The notes beneath the pieces were generated by a model, which was not told where the DNA came from, did no database searches, and saw only the letters and a program-made list of their open reading frames with translations. Position numbers and translations under genes: made by a program. This document shows positions 60,029 to 64,000 of a stretch of DNA of 64,000 bases, piece by piece. The stretch is taken from the NCBI GenBank assembly GCA_004293815.1, contig RDZD01000011.1, positions 92,040 to 156,039 of the forward strand. The letters run 5' to 3'. The stretch is from Cytophagales bacterium. GTDB lineage: Bacteria; Bacteroidota; Bacteroidia; Cytophagales; Bernardetiaceae. The first letter of the stretch is position 1. Each line of letters opens with the position of its first letter.

Positions 60029-63000
60029 ATGAAGAAAATTTTATTGCTTATAGCCTTGCTCATAAGTTTTTGTCAATCCCAAATTTTTGCACAAGGGGCT
60101 ACTTGTAATTCGGCCTCGCCTTTTTGTGTAGAATCTCCCATAACCTACCCTGCTGGTGTGAGCACGCCCGATGCGGCAGTGGGCCCTAACTACGGTTGTC
60201 TTTTTACTCAGCCCAATCCTGGCTGGTTTTTTATGACCATAAACACACCTGGCACACATAATATCTTGGTATCTAGCACGGCGGGTGTAGATGTAGACTT
60301 TGCTATGTGGGGGCCTTGGCCACCAGGCACAAGTACAGCTGCAATTTGTGCAGATATGGCCGACGGCACGCCTGCACCAATAGGTTGTGATTACACCACT
60401 GCGCCTTCTGCTACCTTTAACTTCACCTCCACTGTATCTGGTCAAATTTATATCATGTTGGTAACTAATTTTTCAAATTTACCAACAAATATAGACGTAT
60501 CACAAACCTCTGGCTCTGGTACTACCAATTGCGCACTACCTCCAGCTTGCTCGTTGGTAAATACTCTCAACGCAAATCCTGGTACAACAGTATGTCAAGG
60601 ATCACCTATTACTTTCACAGCAGACCCTTCAAACGTTAATCCAGCTGGTACGCTTTATCAGTTTTTCTTGAATGGCTCGCCAGTAGGCCCTGCTTCAGGT
60701 ACCAAAACCTACACATACGTGCCTAGCAATGGGGATAACTTTTATGTTGTGGTGAGTAATCCAGCACCTGGATGTGCTACAAATACTTCACCAACACAGA
60801 GCATTGTTGTCCGACCAGTCAATAGCACCATGACCAGGTCGCCCCTTGGTACACTATGTCCTGGTACACCCGTCACCTTCACCATAGATCCTAGCAATTT
60901 GAATACAGCACCAGGCACCAACTATCAATTCTTGGTCAATGGCATCCCTGTGGGGCCGCCTTCAGGCACAAAAACGTTTACAACCAGCTCTTTGGTTAAT
61001 GGTGATGTCGTGAGCGGTCTTGTGATTTTGCCTTCCTCTGCACCTGTAGTGACCACCTTTACGAGCAGTGGTAGCACTACTATTCCCACTTCAGGTTCTT
61101 TTGCGGGTTGTCCAAGCAGCTTGACTGTATCAGGTATTGTGGGTACACCTACCATAGAAGTGCTTATTAATGGACTCTCACACACCTTTCCTGACGATAT
61201 AGATTTACTTCTTCGCTCGCCGAGTGCACAGAACGTTACACTCATGTCGGACTGCGGCGCTGGTACTGATATTGTTGGCGTAAACTACACAATTGCAGAT
61301 GCCGCTGGCGCAAGTTTTTCAGATGGTGCTTTTAATCCGAGTGGTGGTTACAGACCTACTAACTACATTTCGCCTGACACCTATTGCGCACCAGTGGGAA
61401 GCCTGAGCGCACCGCTCACACCAACAGCAGCTACATTAGCTTCTATAACAGGGCCTTACAATGGTACATGGAGCTTGTTTGGTCAAGATGATGCAAGCGG
61501 AGACGGAGGTTCAATGGGTAGCTGGGGGCTGCGTTTTACAGTACCAGGTTTAGGCGGTTGTACGGTTAGTACAAATACCTTTACAATGTCTATTGTAAAC
61601 AATCCTCCTACATTCACTTGTCCAGCTACCGTCGTTTTGCCACTTAATGCTACCTGCAATGCTACAATACCAAACTTGCTTGGCGCATTAGCTCAAAATG
61701 ATGACTGTACACCAGCTGCTAGCTTGGTGCTTAGTCAGTCGCCAGCTGCGGGTACATCAGTTTCTGGTTCTGGCACCACAAACGTAACAATCACAGTGAC
61801 AGACGGTGCAGGATTAAGTACCTCTTGTATTGTTGCTGTTGTCAGACAAGACAACACACTGCCAGTTATCACCGTTTGTCCGCCAAACGTCAGCATAAAC
61901 ACCGATGCGTCTTGTAACATTGTCTTGCCAAACTATGTGCCTGCCACCACCGCCACCGACAACTGTGGTGTTGTGGTAACACAAAGCCCTGTAGCAGGAA
62001 CAGTAATCAACGGCACGGGGGTTACGGTGATCACAATGACTGCTACCGATCCAAGCGGGAACGCAACAACATGCACCTTCAACGTTACCCGCCTAGACGT
62101 TACACCGCCAACGATTACTTGCCCTGCAGCCCAAACTATTGCCTTAGATGCTTCATGTGCAGGAACTCTGGCAGATTATAGAACTTTAGCCACAGGTGTA
62201 AGCGACAACTGTACCCCTACAGCTTCTATTACACTAACGCAAAGCCCTGCAGCTGGTACGGCTGTTTCTGGCACAGGTACTACCTTTGTAACCCTTACGG
62301 CAACAGATGCAAGCGGTAACGCTACATCATGTACCTTCAATGTGAACCGTGTAGATACTGCGCCACCAACGATTACTTGTCCTGCTACTCAAATAATTGC
62401 TCTTGATGCTACATGTTCAGGAACACTTGGCAACTACATTCCGTTGGCAGTTGCTGGCGATAACTGTGGCCTTGTCGTAACGCAAAGCCCTGTAGCTGGT
62501 ACGGCTGTATCAGGTGTGGGAACAACCGTTGTAACCCTAACAGCAACAGATCCTAGCGGCAATGCAACTTCTTGCACCTTCAATGTAAACCGTGTAGACA
62601 CTACGCCCCCTAGTATTACTTGTCCTGCAGCACAGACACTGGCTTTAAATGCGTCTTGTTCTGCAACGTTGGGTGATTATACTACATTAGCAACTGGCGT
62701 GAGTGATAACTGCACAGCAACCGCAGCTATAGTACTCACACAAAGCCCAGTAGCTGGCACTGCGGTGTCTGGCGTTGGTATAACACTTGTAACGCTTACT
62801 GCTACCGATGCGAGCGGCAATACAACTTCTTGCACCTTCAATGTGAATCGTGTAGACAACACGCCGCCATCCATCACTTGCCCTGCTACACAGACTATCG
62901 TTTTGAATGCTACCTGTGCAGGTACTTTGGGTAACTACATTGGCTTAGCTACTGGCGTAAGTGATAACTGCACAGCACCCCCAGCCATTGCTGTTACACA

Positions 63001-64000
63001 AAGTCCAGTACCTAGCACGGCTCTTTCTGGTATAGGTGTCACAGTAGTGACCCTGACCGCTACAGATGCCAGCGGTAATGCATCTTCTTGTACATTTAAT
63101 GTAAACCGCGTAGACAATACGCCGCCTAGCATTACCTGCCCTGCAAATATTAGTATGGTTGTGCCAAATGCGCCTTTTGTTGTGGCTTACACTACTCCTA
63201 CCGCAACTGATAATTGCGGCGCAGTACCTGCAATACTCACATCAGGCTTGACTAGCGGTTCAGCTTTCCCAGAAGGCACTACATTGGTTACTTATCAAGC
63301 AACAGATGCTTCAGGCAATGTGTCTACTTGTAGCTTTACTGTAACTATTGAGTTGCTTCCTCCACCACTTCCTCCAAGTCCAGCTCCGCCAGTTCCACCT
63401 TGCGTATGGGTTCAGGGCTTAGACACGGCTACCATACGTGTGAACTGGTGTGATGCTTCAGCAAATGAAACAGGTTATGAGATTTATCGCAAAAAAGGCC
63501 AACACGGGACTTATGGCTTGATAGCGACTACAGGCCCTGGTATCAATGCTTTGCTCTTCTACATTGACTCTGCAAGCGGCTTGGAGCCAGATACGCGTTA
63601 TTTCTACATGATTATTACGAAATTTGGTTCAGAAAAATCTCACCCATCAGACGATGATGATGATTTTACTTACCCGCGTAGACCTGTAGCTAAAGTCTTG
63701 AGCGACGCTTGTTTCGGTACTAGCGGCCAAATTTCTGCTGTGGGTACACACTTCTCGGGCGAGTTCTACTGGTATGAAAGTGCTACAGCAGAAACCCCTG
63801 TGTTGGATCCTACCACCCTCAGGCCATTTACAGGCAATGTGTTTAACACAACAGCTCTTTTTGCTCCTAAAACCTATTGGATAACCGCCAAAGGCGAAGG
63901 CTATGAGAGCAAGCCAAGATTGCCAATCACTGTTGGTGTGGTGTCAAGCCCAATAGCTAAGCTTTTGACTAGCAATAAAGTGGAATATTCCTGCGGCAAC
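60029..64000 (+). CDS. Giant exported protein with P-domain, seven HYR repeats and FN3 (3' end outside window)
   Basis: Open for 1324 codons to the window edge with no stop. Signal peptide ('MKKILLLIALLISFCQSQIF', cleavage after 'FAQ'). A ~160-residue N-terminal PPC-like sandwich ('CNSASPFCVESPITYPAGVS'), Ig-like units ('ANPGTTVCQGSPITFTADPS'), a proprotein-convertase P-domain (~370-510, 'HTFPDDIDLLLRSPSAQNVT', 'SWGLRFTVPGLGG'), seven HYR repeats (~526-1110), then a Pro-rich spacer, FN3 ('NETGYEIYRKKGQHGTYGLI') and 'FSGEFYWYESAT', which is homologous to the same stretch of the S8 protease at 13.4-19.1 kb. HYR domains are extracellular adhesion modules. A T9SS C-terminal domain is expected beyond the window by homology, but it is not seen. 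Confidence 0.9.
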   Translation, partial: MKKILLLIALLISFCQSQIFAQGATCNSASPFCVESPITYPAGVSTPDAAVGPNYGCLFTQPNPGWFFMTINTPGTHNILVSSTAGVDVDFAMWGPWPPGTSTAAICADMADGTPAPIGCDYTTAPSATFNFTSTVSGQIYIMLVTNFSNLPTNIDVSQTSGSGTTNCALPPACSLVNTLNANPGTTVCQGSPITFTADPSNVNPAGTLYQFFLNGSPVGPASGTKTYTYVPSNGDNFYVVVSNPAPGCATNTSPTQSIVVRPVNSTMTRSPLGTLCPGTPVTFTIDPSNLNTAPGTNYQFLVNGIPVGPPSGTKTFTTSSLVNGDVVSGLVILPSSAPVVTTFTSSGSTTIPTSGSFAGCPSSLTVSGIVGTPTIEVLINGLSHTFPDDIDLLLRSPSAQNVTLMSDCGAGTDIVGVNYTIADAAGASFSDGAFNPSGGYRPTNYISPDTYCAPVGSLSAPLTPTAATLASITGPYNGTWSLFGQDDASGDGGSMGSWGLRFTVPGLGGCTVSTNTFTMSIVNNPPTFTCPATVVLPLNATCNATIPNLLGALAQNDDCTPAASLVLSQSPAAGTSVSGSGTTNVTITVTDGAGLSTSCIVAVVRQDNTLPVITVCPPNVSINTDASCNIVLPNYVPATTATDNCGVVVTQSPVAGTVINGTGVTVITMTATDPSGNATTCTFNVTRLDVTPPTITCPAAQTIALDASCAGTLADYRTLATGVSDNCTPTASITLTQSPAAGTAVSGTGTTFVTLTATDASGNATSCTFNVNRVDTAPPTITCPATQIIALDATCSGTLGNYIPLAVAGDNCGLVVTQSPVAGTAVSGVGTTVVTLTATDPSGNATSCTFNVNRVDTTPPSITCPAAQTLALNASCSATLGDYTTLATGVSDNCTATAAIVLTQSPVAGTAVSGVGITLVTLTATDASGNTTSCTFNVNRVDNTPPSITCPATQTIVLNATCAGTLGNYIGLATGVSDNCTAPPAIAVTQSPVPSTALSGIGVTVVTLTATDASGNASSCTFNVNRVDNTPPSITCPANISMVVPNAPFVVAYTTPTATDNCGAVPAILTSGLTSGSAFPEGTTLVTYQATDASGNVSTCSFTVTIELLPPPLPPSPAPPVPPCVWVQGLDTATIRVNWCDASANETGYEIYRKKGQHGTYGLIATTGPGINALLFYIDSASGLEPDTRYFYMIITKFGSEKSHPSDDDDDFTYPRRPVAKVLSDACFGTSGQISAVGTHFSGEFYWYESATAETPVLDPTTLRPFTGNVFNTTALFAPKTYWITAKGEGYESKPRLPITVGVVSSPIAKLLTSNKVEYSCGN
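61604..63357 (+). repeat. Tandem HYR-domain coding repeats (seven units, about 240-258 nt)
   Basis: Unit starts at about 61604, 61862, 62105, 62363, 62606, 62864 and 63122. Each encodes 'PP(S/T)ITCPA' followed by 'DNC' and 'GTTxVTLTATDxSGNA' motifs. Units 3-6 are nearly identical at the DNA level, which suggests recent amplification and a risk of assembly collapse or length variation. Confidence 0.88.

Noticed and set aside
60041..60445. Minus-strand frame opposite the start of the giant HYR protein (and further antisense frames to 63132)
   Set aside because: Shadows of the large plus-strand gene, whose signal peptide and domains are unmistakable.

Overview
The window looks like a chromosomal segment of a Bacteroidota bacterium, probably of the Cytophagales type. 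The evidence is a type IX secretion (T9SS) C-terminal sorting domain, the gliding lipoprotein GldD, a TonB-linked outer-membrane barrel with a carboxypeptidase-regulatory-like plug, families typical of the phylum (DUF6702, DUF5777, YARHG, DUF4178-like, zinc-less sirtuin), and many start regions preceded by the Bacteroidota promoter pattern TTG/TTTG - about 19-20 nt - TAnnTTTG. Most of the window is ordinary moderate-GC housekeeping DNA with short operons on both strands. The species cannot be fixed from the sequence alone.

Layout. 0-6 kb: end of a SpoIIE-type phosphatase, a divergent pentameric ligand-gated ion channel homologue with three extra N-terminal helices, DUF6702, a lone ModB permease, an M61 peptidase and a SAM-fold protein. 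6-13 kb: small AdoMet decarboxylase, GNAT-like protein, lipoprotein, tryptophan 2,3-dioxygenase, STAS, Fur, and a TonB-family barrel. 13-32 kb: giant secreted S8 protease, RtcB RNA ligase, DUF5777 + YceI, GlmS, Nudix + GldD, alanine dehydrogenase, GltX, proline dehydrogenase, DUF2461.

32.4-37.4 kb is the standout region. Five copies of a ~180-280 bp repeat each lead into a different small toxin-like domain, followed by a different immunity-like gene: HNH nuclease + SMI1/KNR4, a BECR-like domain + CPCC protein, Fic/Doc + small acidic protein, and two unidentified pairs. A sixth toxin stub ends the array. The toxin frames of the first four have no ATG and are closed just upstream by stops. No full-length secreted toxin gene lies beside them. 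The array therefore reads as a set of silent, exchangeable C-terminal toxin/immunity cassettes that could recombine through the repeats into a delivery gene elsewhere. It is more AT-rich than its flanks.

37.5-60 kb: FadN-like beta-oxidation fusion, a RAYT (REP-associated HUH transposase), C1 peptidase, tRNA-Met(CAU), RNase H, sirtuin, TPR protein, dihydroorotase, sensor histidine kinase, HemA, QueG, BioB, MurC and a universal stress protein. 60-64 kb: the start of another giant exported protein (P-domain, seven HYR repeats, FN3). Its last visible module is homologous to the C-terminal part of the S8 protease, and it runs off the end of the window.
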